A stretch of DNA of 64,000 nt from Oscarella lobularis (taxonomy: Eukaryota > Porifera > Homoscleromorpha > Homosclerophorida > Oscarellidae): positions 2,356,001 to 2,420,000 of the forward strand of contig NC_089186.1 of NCBI RefSeq assembly GCF_947507565.1, in the 5' to 3' direction. The notes below the pieces were generated by a model. That model searched no databases. It was not told the DNA's origin and worked only from the letters and a program-made list of their open reading frames with translations. A program made the position numbers and the translations under genes. The stretch's first letter is position 1; each line of letters begins with the position of its first letter. This document shows, in pieces, positions 50,080 to 61,567 of this stretch.

Positions 50080-52466
50080 CTAGAGTTCTTCATGACTATT
50101 GTCCGTCACTGGCGGCGCGTCTTCCGTGTCGCTGATATAGCCAGGATCCCCAATATACTGCGTCGGATACACCAGCAAAGGTTCGGCCGAGTAAGCATTT
50201 AAATTCCGCGGTTCAAACGCACTAAGCCACTCAGGACTAAACACCAAAGATCAATACACATTATCAATTATAATTATTTAATCTTACTTATCGTGGGTGT
50301 CGAACATAATGGGTATGTACTCGTCGACGGGGAGAAATTTCTTCAGGGGATCCTGCGCGAGAAGTTTCCTCGCTCCCTCTAGCGACAACAGATAGCTAAG
50401 CGTCCAATAAGAATAGTTCGGCTTGACGAGCATGTCGGCACCAGGCACCAACTCCTCTTCGACGTCCTGATAATAGACTTGTTTTCTCCCGAGATAGCTT
50501 AGGATAAAAATTCAACTTTTTAGTTGGGGCCCCCTGTTGGGATCTTACATGAAATCCCAGTCTGGTACGGCGTCGTCTGCCTGTTCTAGTAGAGTCCTGA
50601 GGTTGTTTAGAAAGTCGGGTTCAAATTTGAGATCGTCTTCGAAAACTAGAACTCTTTGTAATTCTTTTTCGTTGACCTATAAGCGCTCTATAACATTCTC
50701 TTCTAAGAAAACGGTCCCCTTACTTCTTTCCATATGTTGTAGTGACTTAAAAAACACCCGATTTCCCCGCGAGTTAGTCGCCTTATATGGGGAATTAGAT
50801 AAATAATTTTATGTACTCTTTGATGCCTTACCTCTTAAGTATAGGATCCCTGTACGCGGGAAAGGGAACAATGCCCATCTTTTCGATATCCTCTTCGGTT
50901 AAATTCCTAAGGCATCGTTACCTTGGAGACGATTTTGATATATTTGGTATCTCTTACTGGCCGTCGACTGCGTCGATGGCTTCGTAGTCGAATTTCAGTT
51001 CCCTCAGTGCGGAAATCATTCGCTTTCGCCGTTCCGGTCTCCGTTTTAAATTTATCATATAGATCTTTGGTAAAGAGAACACTGACTAGGTCATAGGCAC
51101 AATTTCCTCAGAGCTACATGCCTTAGAAAAGCCTAGGTTATCAAAATTGACGCGAGACGGAGGAAGGAAACGAGACACGGGTATTTCACCGGAATCCACT
51201 GAACATACAAACAAGTAAGGATACATAAATATTTAGAATTAATAGGAAATCATTACACAGTATCGTCATCTTATAATTTTCGTAATAATGATGGAGTTCT
51301 TCCACGGTTTGAAAGTCGTCTATCGCCGGCAACATGTAGCCATATACCTCTTTATTGAGAACATACATTTGAAGTTCTATAAAGGCAAGAATAGAAAAGA
51401 GAACCCCCTTATAATTATTTAATATTCTACTTGAGTTTTTAACAGCCGCTGCAAAAATAAGGAGATCGTCAATGTGGCCTATATATGAAGAGGGAATAGG
51501 GAAGAGGGTGAAATTTTCAGAGGCTTCTAGTCTCAGATCAATGAGAATAGTGCTATGGATCATAGGAACGGGAAAACAGCCAATCCGCTCTCGATCCAAC
51601 GTCGGAATATAGTCATCCGTTCTCTTATAGTAGCCCTAGTAAAGGAGGTCCCTAAAAATCCTAAGCGGAAAATGTTTATCCTACGTTTTCATCCGTTCCA
51701 CACCAAAAATTCGAATAGGTTTTTTCGGAATTAATTCGGAGGAGAGGCGCTATGACGGATCTACGATCGAAATATTTTCTAAATGACGTCATAAATGACG
51801 AAACTCACTTGTTTTCCGCGATGAGATCGCGAAGAACTCCAGGTTCAATCAAAAAATTATCGCAATCGACGAACTAGAGGTCGAAAATTATACTGGGGCC
51901 CCCTATGAGGTGTTCGAGTGTAGCTACCATTATGTAGTCGGCCCACTGTTGGCGTGCTTTGTCTAAGCTGCGTTGTCTTAGTTTTAATATGTGCACGTAT
52001 CTCTCTTCGGTCCATTGCAAACGATGCGAATCGTGGACGATTTCGTTCGACGATTCGTAATCGATGCGATGGTAGAGAGAGCGCGCGCTTTTCGACCAGT
52101 GCTCGAGTAGAGCGGCCGTTTCGTCGACGTTGTGGTCGGTGTAGATGCTGTGATGCAGTTACGGTAGTGTTAGACTGGTTGGGTTACGGGTGTTCGGATC
52201 TACCCTATCGATATTCGGTTTTTCGGATAGTCGATGTTTTCTATGTAGGCTAGGAATTGGGGTAGCACTTGAGCTTGATTGGAAGCGAGTATGGCGATGT
52301 AGACGGTTGGAGAAAGTCGTCGATCATTTTCCCAAACGTGCCCTGGCCTTGGCGTTTTCCACGTCGATCCTATTGACGTTCTTGGAGGGCCAAGTGCTTC
52401 GCGGGAACAGTCGATAGACGCGAAAATCGCGGAAAGTAGAGAAATCGTGCGTGTCGTCGCCTGCAT
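50080..52466 (-). CDS. COLGALT1: procollagen galactosyltransferase (GT25), COLGALT type
   Basis: Spliced minus-strand gene with about twelve exons. It starts [20 protein letters not shown] (signal-like), then [22 protein letters not shown] DxD-type metal site appears in [22 protein letters not shown] (about 51805-51880). The exon with [17 protein letters not shown] (51520-51600) and [17 protein letters not shown] match the N-terminal glycosyltransferase half. The C-terminal half has [46 protein letters not shown] and [21 protein letters not shown]. The protein ends HEEL, an ER-retrieval-like tetrapeptide (human COLGALT1 ends RDEL). It adds galactose to hydroxylysine in collagens in the ER, fitting an animal with collagen. 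Confidence 0.9.
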
Positions 52467-53198
52467 ATCGAGTGCACTGTAGCCCTAGACCCGCAGAGAT
52501 ACTTTGCGCCGGGGAGTTAACATCGAATTAGCTCCGCCAATCGGAGCCTTGTTTATGCAAAGGGACTTCCCCGATGCACTTATAAGGACATGCGCTGCTG
52601 CAGCACATTTTCTTTTGCCGAGCCGGGTTAGTGGGTTATCGTCCGAGTCAACGTGCTACGGTATGTGTTTCAGCTTCCTAAAACTACTTGAATTTTTCAA
52701 GTGGAGAAGGCGCGACTCGGACTCAGGCTGTCAGTGCTTCCAGTGGCACCAGCATCACTTGAACTTGCGAAAACATCTCCTCGAAGTCAGCGAAGAGATC
52801 CGCGATGCTCGGGAAGCGGTGCTCGGGAAATTATCGAAAGACAACGACTGACCGTCTTACGAACTCGAACTCGAATAACTGGCAAGTACGGCGGCGCTGT
52901 ACGTGGCCGCAGCTAGATTCTATACGTACCGTACGCGTACTGTATACGTACGCTAGTTCGCAATTACTCGTATACTAAGTACTAGTTAGTCGACTTCGTA
53001 GTTTTTTGTGAGGGAGGGTGGGTCAATGTCGATGGGCATCCGCGTACAGCCAGACGATACCATTCCTGCACGTGTCGCCACGCCCCCAAGCCTCGGCGGC
53101 TGCTCACCAGAGCTAACACGTGAGAGGGCTGACGTCATTTTCGAGAAGTAGACGAGAACAGGTCCCGGCTAGCGTTAGGTAGCGAGAGCTAAAGCGAA
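52467..53198 (+). other. intergenic with a possible small unrecognised gene
   Basis: A frame at 52504-52851 ends WHQHHLNLRKHLLEVSEEIRDAREAVLGKLSKDND, whose last 35 residues look helical and protein-like. Its N-terminal part does not, and a splice acceptor just before WRRRDSD (TTTTTCAAG near 52700) is possible. No family recognised. The rest of the stretch, with GTACG-rich sequence near 52920-52980, shows nothing. It must hold the COLGALT and RRM-gene promoters. Confidence 0.3.
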
Positions 53199-55840
53199 AT
53201 GGATGCCCTTGTGAAGTCAGTTTGTCGCGATCCCAAGCTGCGAAAGACATATGCCACGGCGCTGCAAGAACAGGACATTCGTTCGCTCGACGATTTAGAC
53301 GGAATCGACGTCGATTCGCTCGTCTCGCTCGGCTTCAAGGAACGCCACGCGAAAGCGCTGAAAAAGAAGAGCGGCGGCGTCCTACTCAAGATCTGCCTGC
53401 ACGAGACGCGCAACGTAGTCGGCTGCATACGCACCCATCAAGGCACAAAAATCGAAGAACTGCGAAAACTCATCGAAGCCGACGAAATTCCCGTACAAAC
53501 AACAAAGTACCAATTCAGCGTCGACAACGATCGCGTTGCCATGACGAGCGCACAAGAAGAAACCTGGGACGTATTCGTTCTAACAAAGGGGAAACCCTCA
53601 GGTGAAATCATAGTAATGCCAAGTGAAAAAGAAGAGGAAAAAATAGATAAAAATAATATCCACGTGATCGAAGATACGGGTAAGAAATATATGTATTTAG
53701 TATGTGATTTTATCTTGTCTTAGTAGAAGTACCACCTATATCTCTAAGGCAAAGTGACGACACGTTTTATTCCTATTACGACGATTTAAACTCCTATTAT
53801 GACGAGCCTCCGTTTTCCGGATCACCTCCGGGAGCGTCGACTCAGTCCGACCCGGAAACGACGCCGCTCAACGTTCCAAAATCCCTCGCCACGTGGCCAC
53901 CACAACAGGAGAATTTCTACCCAGAAGAAAATGAAGAAGAAGAAGAAGTGGAAGAATTTTCTTATGAGAAGAAAACCGGTGAAAATGCCAATGAAGAAAT
54001 CGAGTCTCTTTCCCAGCAATTGTCCCAAGACCTCGGCAATTCATGGAACGACTCAACAAAGCACGAATTTCCATCGTTGCCACGACGCCGAACCCCGTCT
54101 CCACCCCAAGAATTTCATCATCATCATCAAAGTCCTCGTATTTCCGCCAAAATAGCTCCTCTCCCGTCTCGAGTCGACTCGAAAGGTCGCTCGAAAACCC
54201 AGCTATGGATCGCCAATTTCGACCCGACTATGACGTCAGAAAAACTGCGTCAGCTCGCTGAGCAATTCGGCGAAGTTCTCGGCGTTCAGCTTCACATGAA
54301 AGGGCAGATCCCATTCGGTTTCGTTGCGTACGAACGCGAGGAAGACGCCCAGTATGCAACACAAGCGTTGAATGAGTACGTACTTGAAGGCCATCAACTC
54401 CGAGTTCAAGCGGCGACGCGACACAGTCTTACTCTCGATGAACAGGGAGCCGGAAAGAAAAAATCGTCGAAGGCGTCGAAAATTCCGATGATTGGATCGT
54501 GGAAGACAGCTCGGGTTGTCCAGGAGACGAAACCTCTGCCGCCGCCGTCACTTCCGTCATCATCGTCATCGTCATTATTCGGCGGCGGAGTCATGGAACT
54601 CGATTTGTCGACGTCAAAAATTTGCATTGAAAACGCAGATGAGATTACTTCTCTTCTTAGAATCGATCAGCTGGTGAAACGACGTGGACGAGTTATTGAT
54701 CGCTCATTCAGCGACGGCCGTTTGCTTGTTGAGTACGAGGATACGATGCAGGCGACGGAGGCGGCGGACGCGCTCGACGGTTTCACTCTCGACGGCGTAG
54801 AATTAATTGTTCGACAGATAACCGAGTCTCATTCCTCCAGTGATTTCGGTGCCAGGAAGTCAGCGAGTCGATTAGTCGAGAAATCGGGGTCTTCTTCGTC
54901 GTCCTGGGCGACGATTGCGTCGTCTGATAATGTAAATAGGATGCATGAGCGATTTTATATTGTCTATCTTTTTTCTTTTCGTGCTTTTGGTCTATAGAGG
55001 GAGGAGAAGGTTCTTAGTCGCGTCAAGCGTCTTGTCGATGATCTCGTTCGCGGTGCGAATGTCCAGCACCAATTGGTTGCGACTATTCGCGACGAATCGG
55101 CTCTGAAGATTTTGTGCAGCAATTTGATTGACGAGGCGTTGAAGAAGCCGGACTTTGTCGGGCGTCTCATTGTCAAATTGTCGCAATTACAGGTTAGATT
55201 TATTAGATCTTAGAGGGAGGTAGTAGATTATGGATTTAGTTTCGTTACGATAATGGAGAAATCGGAAATTTCAGGAGGATAATTTTAAATCAATGTCAAC
55301 CGCTTTTTTCTAAGTTGACCGAAGATGTAAATAGTTTTTCTCACAGAGCAACCGCGGTAATTTTGGCATCTAAAACGATTTAGACGTGTGTACAACGTTT
55401 TGTCTATAGGCTAGTGTATCTAGTTCAAAAGAATTGCGGCTGAAGTATTTTCTATGTTTTTTGGGGACCATGTACAATCAAAGGGTAGGTGTCTGATCGT
55501 ATTTTTAAAATACTTTCAAGCGGTTCTTCCTTTTCTTTAGTTTATTAACGGTAGTATTGCTGTGGAATGCGTCAGATCGTTACTTGAGGCCGAACACCAT
55601 TCGTGCCTTACTTGTGCTATTGAATTTTTAGCGATGATTTGGCCTGTAGCTATGCAAGATCCATATAAGGTCAGATCGCTTGTGGCCTCTATTAGTTTTG
55701 AAATATTTCTTTTTTAGGCTAGATTTCAAAAATGTGCCGAGGATATGAGTCGAATCGCCGAGCGCCGACCAATTTTGCCTCAGTCAGTAAGAAAGAACCT
55801 TCGCAACGTTAGCTCAAAACTACTGTATACAAAGACGTAG
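53199..55840 (+). CDS. RNA-binding protein with RRM and MIF4G-like C-terminus
   Basis: Starts MDALVKSVCRDPKLRKTYATAL, with a SAM-like helical unit (LGFKERHAKALKKK). A beta-rich segment follows (VLLKICLHETRNVVGCIRTH..), then a low-complexity acidic linker. A clear RRM spans about 54185-54430: TQLWIANFDPTMTSEKLRQL (RNP2-like), then IPFGFVAYEREEDAQYAT (RNP1-like). A second, weaker RRM-like region spans 54600-54830 (KICIENADEITSLLRI, GRLLVEYEDTMQATEAADAL). From 55000 on, small exons give alpha-helical repeats (LVATIRDESALKILCSNLIDEAL, CQPLFSKLTEDVNSFSHRATAV, FINGSIAVECVRSLLEAEHHSCLTCAIEFLAMI) that resemble a MIF4G domain. The stop is at 55838-55840. A role in translation or mRNA control is inferred. 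No orthologue is recognised. Confidence 0.68.
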
Positions 55841-55981
55841 AATATAATGTATTTGCATTGGACACGTGCCCAACAACGTGGAGCGCTCCGTCGCCCGTGA
55901 CGACAATTAGTCCCCAATAATTTTCCTATCACGTGTGCTATGACGTAAGACAAAAGCTCAGACGTGAAAAAACGAGCTCGA

Positions 55982-58900
55982 ATGGACCCCCTACACGCCG
56001 CACTGGGCGACGCATCGCCCGAAACGACGAACAACACTGCATCGGACCTCTCCCCAGCGGCGGAAGCCGATTTGTCTCAAAGAACGACGGCTCGCGTAAC
56101 TCCAGAGTAAATTCCACGAACTCGCGCGCGTGCACCGCACGTACGACGTCTCTTCGCGCGCTAGATCGGAATGGATACGTCTATTCCACGCGGAAAACCA
56201 CGCGGAAACGGTGAGGCGCTCGCTTTTTCCTCAATGAAACGTCTCGAAGCGACGCTTTCTAGATCAAAGAAATGGGCCTGAAGGGTCTTTTACGAAGTGG
56301 CATGGCATTTCGAAGCGTCTGTTGGCGCGTAAGAGCCGAAAAACGACGCGAATCGCGATATTACGTGATAAGGGGGCGTGGTTGGGGTTTTTAGATTTTC
56401 TTAGGCTGTTTGCCTGAAAAACGATCCGATTGGGCGTCGAAGGTGAAGGAAAGTCGCAAAGCGTACGAAGTATTAAAAAAGAAGGTGACGTCATTTTTTG
56501 CAAAAAATATAATTAAATATTTTTGATTTAATTAAAAGTATGTGGAGGAACCGTTGAAGAAAATGGAGTCGACAGATTTGAGTTTGTCTGTGAATAATCC
56601 ACTTTCGCAAGACACAAATGTTTGGAGGCAATTTTAGAAAAAAATTTCAATTAGCAGGATTTTGTTTTTAGAGTCCATGGAATCTCTATTTTCAAGACGG
56701 CAATTTGAAAAAAGAGATTCTACAGGACGTGGATAGAACGTAGGAGAAAAATATATAATTATTAATTATAGCTGGTATATATACTTTAGTTTTCCGGAAT
56801 TTGAGTTCTTCAGAGATCCGAGTGTCCGGTTAGCAATAAATTTGAGATTAAACATTATCTAATATTAATTAAAGAGATATGCAACTCAATATTCTCTTCT
56901 GTTATGCCAAAGGACATGAGAAACTCTTATACAGACAGGTAGCATAGAAAACGAGATATTTCTACTTTTAATTAATTAAAAATAGGGGATGCATGAGCTT
57001 CTTGCTCCCATACTCTTTGTCCTCGACTCCGACAAGAGAATTCCGGGTGAAGCCGGAAGTACTTACCCAGCGTAAGAAAACATATAATTAATTAAAAAAT
57101 CTCGATTAATCTACACGTAAGAAATGAGATGGATGAGATAATGAACGCGTTTTACGTTGAACACGACGCTTAGTAAGAATAGAGGAGGAGTCCTTTGGGT
57201 TCTTATGTTGATGAGGGGGCGTGGTTGCTTAGTTTTCTCTTCGACGCTCTTATGGAGTCGTGCGAAGTGTGGTACTTGCAGAAACCCGAACTGGGAATCT
57301 CAGTCAAAAGCGTACAATAAAAATAATCGATTATTAAAAATAATTAAGATTATATATAATTAAGAAATCAGACGACGCCTTGTTTGTCGATTCAGAGGCC
57401 GAATACAAAAAGTGGATGAAAGAGGTAGGCCTAGAAAAATCCATAATTAAATAATTAATCAACTAAACGTTAGTCGTCTCCTCTTTCGCGAAAATTGGAT
57501 CGAGTTCAGAACAAGCTTCTTTCCCAGCTCGATCCCTCGCTACATAGTCACTTAGATAGTCTCGGAATCGCACCCCAAGTCTACGGCATGTAAGTAGACT
57601 ATATAGTGAGGAATCTATATAACGTTTTGCTAACGTAGTCGATGGGTTCGCTTATTGTTTGGACGCGAATTTCCTCTCGATGATCTCCTCATCGTTTGGG
57701 ATGCTATATTCGCCTATAGTCCGTCGCTCAGTCTTATTGACTATCTATGCGTGGCTATGCTTCGATTCATCCGAAACGCGCGTAAGGAAAAAATAGCGTA
57801 GAGTACGAGGAGATTGCGTCACGAGGTTGGGGACTCTTAGTACTCGGTTTTGACTATTCGTCGTGCATGCAACAACTGATGCATTACCCCGCCGTCGGAG
57901 ATACGCATTATCTCGTGGAGGAAGCCCTTCACTTGCGAAATCCCAAGGCTAGTTTACCTCCACAACGAAAACGTTTATGTAAATATTTGATTAATTAATA
58001 GAAGTATGTTAAGCCGCCTTCGTGGCAGTACACAGCCGCCGCCAACGCGTCTCCGATCATGCAGCGTAAAGTTCGGAGAGTGGACGCAGTAAATAAGGCT
58101 ATAGCTCAAAAAGTAAAGAAAAGAAAATGGATTCTTTTTTATATATAATATTGGGGGTTATATATATAGGTTGCGCGTCCCGTTGTAAATGCCGCGCGTC
58201 ATTTAATCCCCAAACGCTCCCCCGTCGAGAGACCGGCGCCGCCACAGAAAAAAATATCGAATTCTAAACAACCCAAGATGAAACCGACGTTGGACCTGAG
58301 CGACGGCGCAACGACGGCAACGACGACGAATAAAGACCTCGAAGCGAAGGTCGAAGGTCTCGAATTATTAGCGCAATATTGCGGCGGAAAAATGGAGACT
58401 TATCTAAGTAAAAATATATTTTGACTATAAGATTAGTTTAGGCAATGTGTACCCCCTTATCCCCCCTAGACTTAATTCAAGAAGAATTTCTAAAATTGGA
58501 TCTTGAACGGTCGCAAGAAGATAGCATTTTTCTTGCGCTCGCTGGTCTCAAGCAGGTATCTCCCTATCCAACCCCCCTAAAGACTTCCTTGTATTTTTCC
58601 TAAGGTGAGAGACCTTCTCAAAGGAACCCTAAAGCTGAGCGGCACTATAGCGGAAATGGAGTCCCAATTCGACGTTCTCTCGCCTGTCAAGGGAAAGATA
58701 AGTTCTCCTATGACCGACCCGTTTGGCGCGTGGAAACTAGCGCAATCGAATAGCAACGTCTCGCCTGACGTCATTACCCCTATTGCTACGCAATTAGACT
58801 TCGATACAAAGGAAATAAGCGAGGGGGATAAGAAAAATGAAAGTGATGGGGCGAAACTTCTCGAGCCGCCTACTAATGGAGATAGAAGTGGTTTGCATTC

Positions 58901-59036
58901 GCCGGAATCCGATCAGACGACGTCATCGTTTGTCGCTGTCGAGGGTAGCGAGAAGGAGGGGAGTTTGGGAGGGGAAGACGGCGGGGAAATGTTTGTTTTT
59001 GTCGATCCCTTGCGGGAATTCCAGAACGAGAAATAA
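55982..59036 (+). CDS. TBC1D5: Rab GTPase-activating protein TBC1D5
   Basis: Exons from about 56112 on read KFHELARVHRTYDV, EMGLKGLLRSGMAFRSVCWR, LSVNNPLSQDTNSPWNLYFQD, the arginine-finger motif ILQDVDRTFPEFEFF, the glutamine-finger stretch LLYRQGMHELLAPILFVLD, APQVYGIRWVRLLFGREFPLDDL and ..MHYP, which is TBC1D5 by sequence order. The C-terminal 250 residues are Ser/Pro/Lys-rich with a coiled segment and end FVDPLREFQNEK. Both catalytic fingers (R in D-x-x-R, Q in Y-R-Q) are present. TBC1D5 inactivates RAB7 and binds retromer and LC3, linking endosome recycling to autophagy. The start is uncertain: ATG 55982 opens a frame that must be spliced or shifted to reach the next conserved exon. About fifteen short exons. 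Confidence 0.88.
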
Positions 59037-59196
59037 TACGGAGAGACAGCTATTATAATCGACTTTGGCGTATATATTGTATGTTAACCCGTTGCGTTTA
59101 GCGTGCGCGATCCGTGTACTGCGAGTGCGAACGTTCGCGAACGCATCCTTTCGCTTCGCTGCAATCCGCCGTCGTTTCGTCTCGATCTCACTCGGT

Positions 59197-59802
59197 ATGG
59201 ATCGTTCCCATGTCACAGACCCATCCCTGGACTCTTCTGCCGACATTCGCAGCATTCTAGACGGCCTAATGGCGTCCGAATCGTCGGGAACGACGCCGGA
59301 CGACGAAGGCGACGACGCAACGCGCACGGCATTAGAGGCGTGGAGCGTCCTAACAGAATCGAACGTTCTCGCCGACTTCTTACCGAAGCGTCCAACGCCG
59401 AAAATGACGTCAGAATCGGAAGCGGCGCAACGCGCGCGACAGAGTCGCGTGCGACACAAGAACTACGTCCAATCGCTGGAACAACGCATCGAAGAACTCG
59501 AGCGCGAAAACGCGAAGCTCGCGCGCGAGAAAAACGAGATCGAAACGTCGCTCGATCGTCGAGCGCTTCAGGTGAACTACCTACGAGCTATTATCGAGCA
59601 GCAGAGCACGCTCTGTAGATTGCTTCAAAAAATGGACGCCCTATATCCGGGCATCGGCGACGAGGCCCCGGCGAAGAGGCCGCGCAATGATGACCACGAC
59701 TACGCATACGGGAGTGCAGGAATTTGCCTTCACGTGTCCAATGCGCGCGTTAGCTTGGAAATGTGTGCGGAGTGCAGTGCCAAGGCCAATTTCAGAAAAT
59801 GA
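59197..59802 (+). CDS. CREBZF: bZIP factor CREBZF (Zhangfei) type
   Basis: Intronless, 201 residues from ATG 59197 (MDRSHVTDPSLDSS). The bZIP spans about 59410-59560: basic part SEAAQRARQSRVRHKNYVQS, then a leucine zipper LEQRIEELERENAKLAREK. After it come VNYLRAIIEQQSTLCRLLQKM, HDYAYG and GICLHVSNARVSLEMCAECSAKA. All three are specific to CREBZF. The basic region lacks the Asn of N-x7-R that contacts DNA in other bZIPs, as in CREBZF itself, which is known to need a partner (ATF4, XBP1, HCF-1). It is probably a stress-response co-regulator. The open frame extends to 59065, but that part is unlike the family. Confidence 0.88.
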   Translation: MDRSHVTDPSLDSSADIRSILDGLMASESSGTTPDDEGDDATRTALEAWSVLTESNVLADFLPKRPTPKMTSESEAAQRARQSRVRHKNYVQSLEQRIEELERENAKLAREKNEIETSLDRRALQVNYLRAIIEQQSTLCRLLQKMDALYPGIGDEAPAKRPRNDDHDYAYGSAGICLHVSNARVSLEMCAECSAKANFRK

Positions 59803-60130
59803 CAGGTCAATATATTATCACGTGACATATATTGTATTTTGTCATGTCTTTTTGTTGCCAGCACATCTGGGTTAATTGGTATGTATCATTGGGACGGTAG
59901 ATATACTTGTATTGATTTAAATCTTAATTTTTGATTTGCTGAATTATATGAACTAATGATGTCCAGATATTGTTGTTTCAGGGAGGAAATTCGATTCAAA
60001 ACACAAAGTCTCGGAGATTGGAATCAATAATTAGGCACAACGTCATTTATTTAAAACAAGAACTCAACTCAACTCTCTTAAGATTATAACGTCCAACGTG
60101 CATCAAGTTCAACACTGATCTTTTCATTAG
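59803..60130. other. 3' intergenic between convergent CREBZF and HP1
   Basis: AT-rich, no gene. It contains the polyadenylation regions of both genes; an ATTTATTT-type block near 60045-60055 fits the HP1 3' end. Confidence 0.4.
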
Positions 60131-60694
60131 CTACTTCTTGTCTTCTGTAGCGAAGGACAACTTGGCTTCGTAAAACGCAATCACCGCTTGGGGAAATTGA
60201 ACGTTCATCTTCGAAGTGGGCACAAATTCGGTGCTATTCTCCTCCTTCCTATATATACAAAACAAATAAAAATATGCAAACATACGGGTATTTTTATAAA
60301 AAATTCCTCACCATTTGACGAGAAAGTTTCGTTCGCCGTTGTCGTCCTCCGTGACGCCGACGATTTTTTCGAGGGTGTATCCCAAATCGCAGCCGTCTTC
60401 ATCGTTTTCGTCGTTCTTCTCCTTGAAGGGGAGATCGCCGTAATTCTTCATAGTCTCCTCCTCCTCCTCCTCCTCCTCCTCTCTGTCGTCCTCTTTTCGC
60501 TTCCAGTAGTCGCGGAGAAGCTTCTCGCATTGCAAGTGCTCCTCCGGTTCCCACGTATTCGACGCCGATGAAAAGTTCTCCCATTTCAGGAGAAATTCGC
60601 GTCGCCCGTTGGGCAGAACGCGATGGGTGACGACGCTCTCGACTTGGTACTCGGGAAGTTCCTCGCGTACGCGTTTGCCTCGCTTTCTCGACAT
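60131..60694 (-). CDS. CBX5: heterochromatin protein 1 (chromo + chromoshadow)
   Basis: From ATG 60694: [15 protein letters not shown], then the chromodomain [40 protein letters not shown] (aromatic cage Y, W, F/W present). The hinge has a run of eight or more Glu and is acidic, unlike the basic hinge of vertebrate HP1. The chromoshadow domain starts [23 protein letters not shown] and ends in exon 2 with [31 protein letters not shown], with a stop at 60131-60133. One intron of about 70 bases. It binds methylated H3K9 and dimerises through the chromoshadow domain. It shares a 75-base gap with NFU1. The symbol is a family label (CBX1/3/5). Confidence 0.9.
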
Positions 60695-60769
60695 GATGGA
60701 AAGGGAGATCTGTTGTTGAGTTGTGACTGGCTCGAAGTATCACGTGGTTTTTCGATTCCCGGACGCGAC
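60695..60769. promoter_or_regulatory. bidirectional promoter HP1/NFU1
   Basis: 75 bases lie between divergent start codons. No TATA box is visible. The assignment is inferred from geometry. Confidence 0.55.
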
Positions 60770-61462
60770 ATGGCGACGCGACTCTTTCTCCGCGCGTTTC
60801 AACGCCTTCTACCCCGTCGCACGATGTACATCCAGTCTCTGGAGACGCCAAATCCGAACAGTCTCAAATTCATGCCGGGGCGAACGGTCCTCGGCGAAGG
60901 AACGGCCGATTTCGCGCACATTTCCACGGCAGCGCGTCGCTCGCCACTCGCAACGAACCTCTTCCGCATCGCCGGCGTCAGTCGCGTCTTCCTCGGCCCC
61001 GATTTCGTCACGATCACAAAAGAAGACGAAGATACGGAGTGGGCGGTCCTCAAACCAGAAATCTACGCAACAATCATGGACTTTTTCGCGACGAATCAGC
61101 CAATAATGAACGAAAACGACGTCGCGAGCACTCGAAACGACATCGAAGACGACGAAGACGACGAAACGGTATCGATGATAAAGGAATTATTAGATACCCG
61201 TATAAGACCCACGGTCCAAGAAGACGGTGGCGATATAACGTTCGTCGATTTCGATTCCGATACGGGCGTCGTGCGTTTGAAAATGCAGGGCGCCTGTTCC
61301 ACGTGTCCGAGTTCCATAGTGACGCTGAAAAACGGCGTGGAAAACATGCTCCAATTCTACGTCCCGGAAGTGAAACGGGTGGAGCAGATCGAAGACGAAA
61401 GCGAACGCGTTGCCATGGACGCGTTCGAAAAATTCGAACAGCGAAAAAACGCACCAGAATGA
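60770..61462 (+). CDS. NFU1: mitochondrial Fe-S scaffold NFU1
   Basis: Intronless, 230 residues from ATG 60770 ([20 protein letters not shown], an Arg-rich mitochondrial presequence). The N-terminal NFU domain follows ([50 protein letters not shown]). The C-terminal NifU domain (about residues 140-215) has [33 protein letters not shown] (C-x2-C cluster ligands) and [10 protein letters not shown]. It delivers [4Fe-4S] clusters to lipoyl synthase and complex II. The open frame runs upstream of 60770, but that part is unlike NFU1. It is divergent from HP1 and convergent with the membrane protein gene. Confidence 0.93.
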   Translation: MATRLFLRAFQRLLPRRTMYIQSLETPNPNSLKFMPGRTVLGEGTADFAHISTAARRSPLATNLFRIAGVSRVFLGPDFVTITKEDEDTEWAVLKPEIYATIMDFFATNQPIMNENDVASTRNDIEDDEDDETVSMIKELLDTRIRPTVQEDGGDITFVDFDSDTGVVRLKMQGACSTCPSSIVTLKNGVENMLQFYVPEVKRVEQIEDESERVAMDAFEKFEQRKNAPE

Positions 61463-61566
61463 AAAATCGTTATGCGTTGCCATGGAAACGTATGCGTTGC
61501 CATGGAAATATTTAAAATTAGACCACAGCGAAAATATGAAAAATCGTCACGCGTTGCCATGGAAAC
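61409..61566. repeat. repeated GTTGCCATGGAAAC (X-box-like) motifs
   Basis: Exact or near copies lie at 61476-61489, 61496-61509 (last base T) and 61553-61566, with a related GTTGCCATGGACGC inside NFU1 at 61409-61422. Two copies sit in a longer repeat beginning GAAAAATCGT. The 14-mer is one base from the palindromic RFX X-box GTTGCCATGGCAAC. The stretch lies between the stop codons of two convergent genes. Confidence 0.85.
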
Positions 61567-61567
61567 A

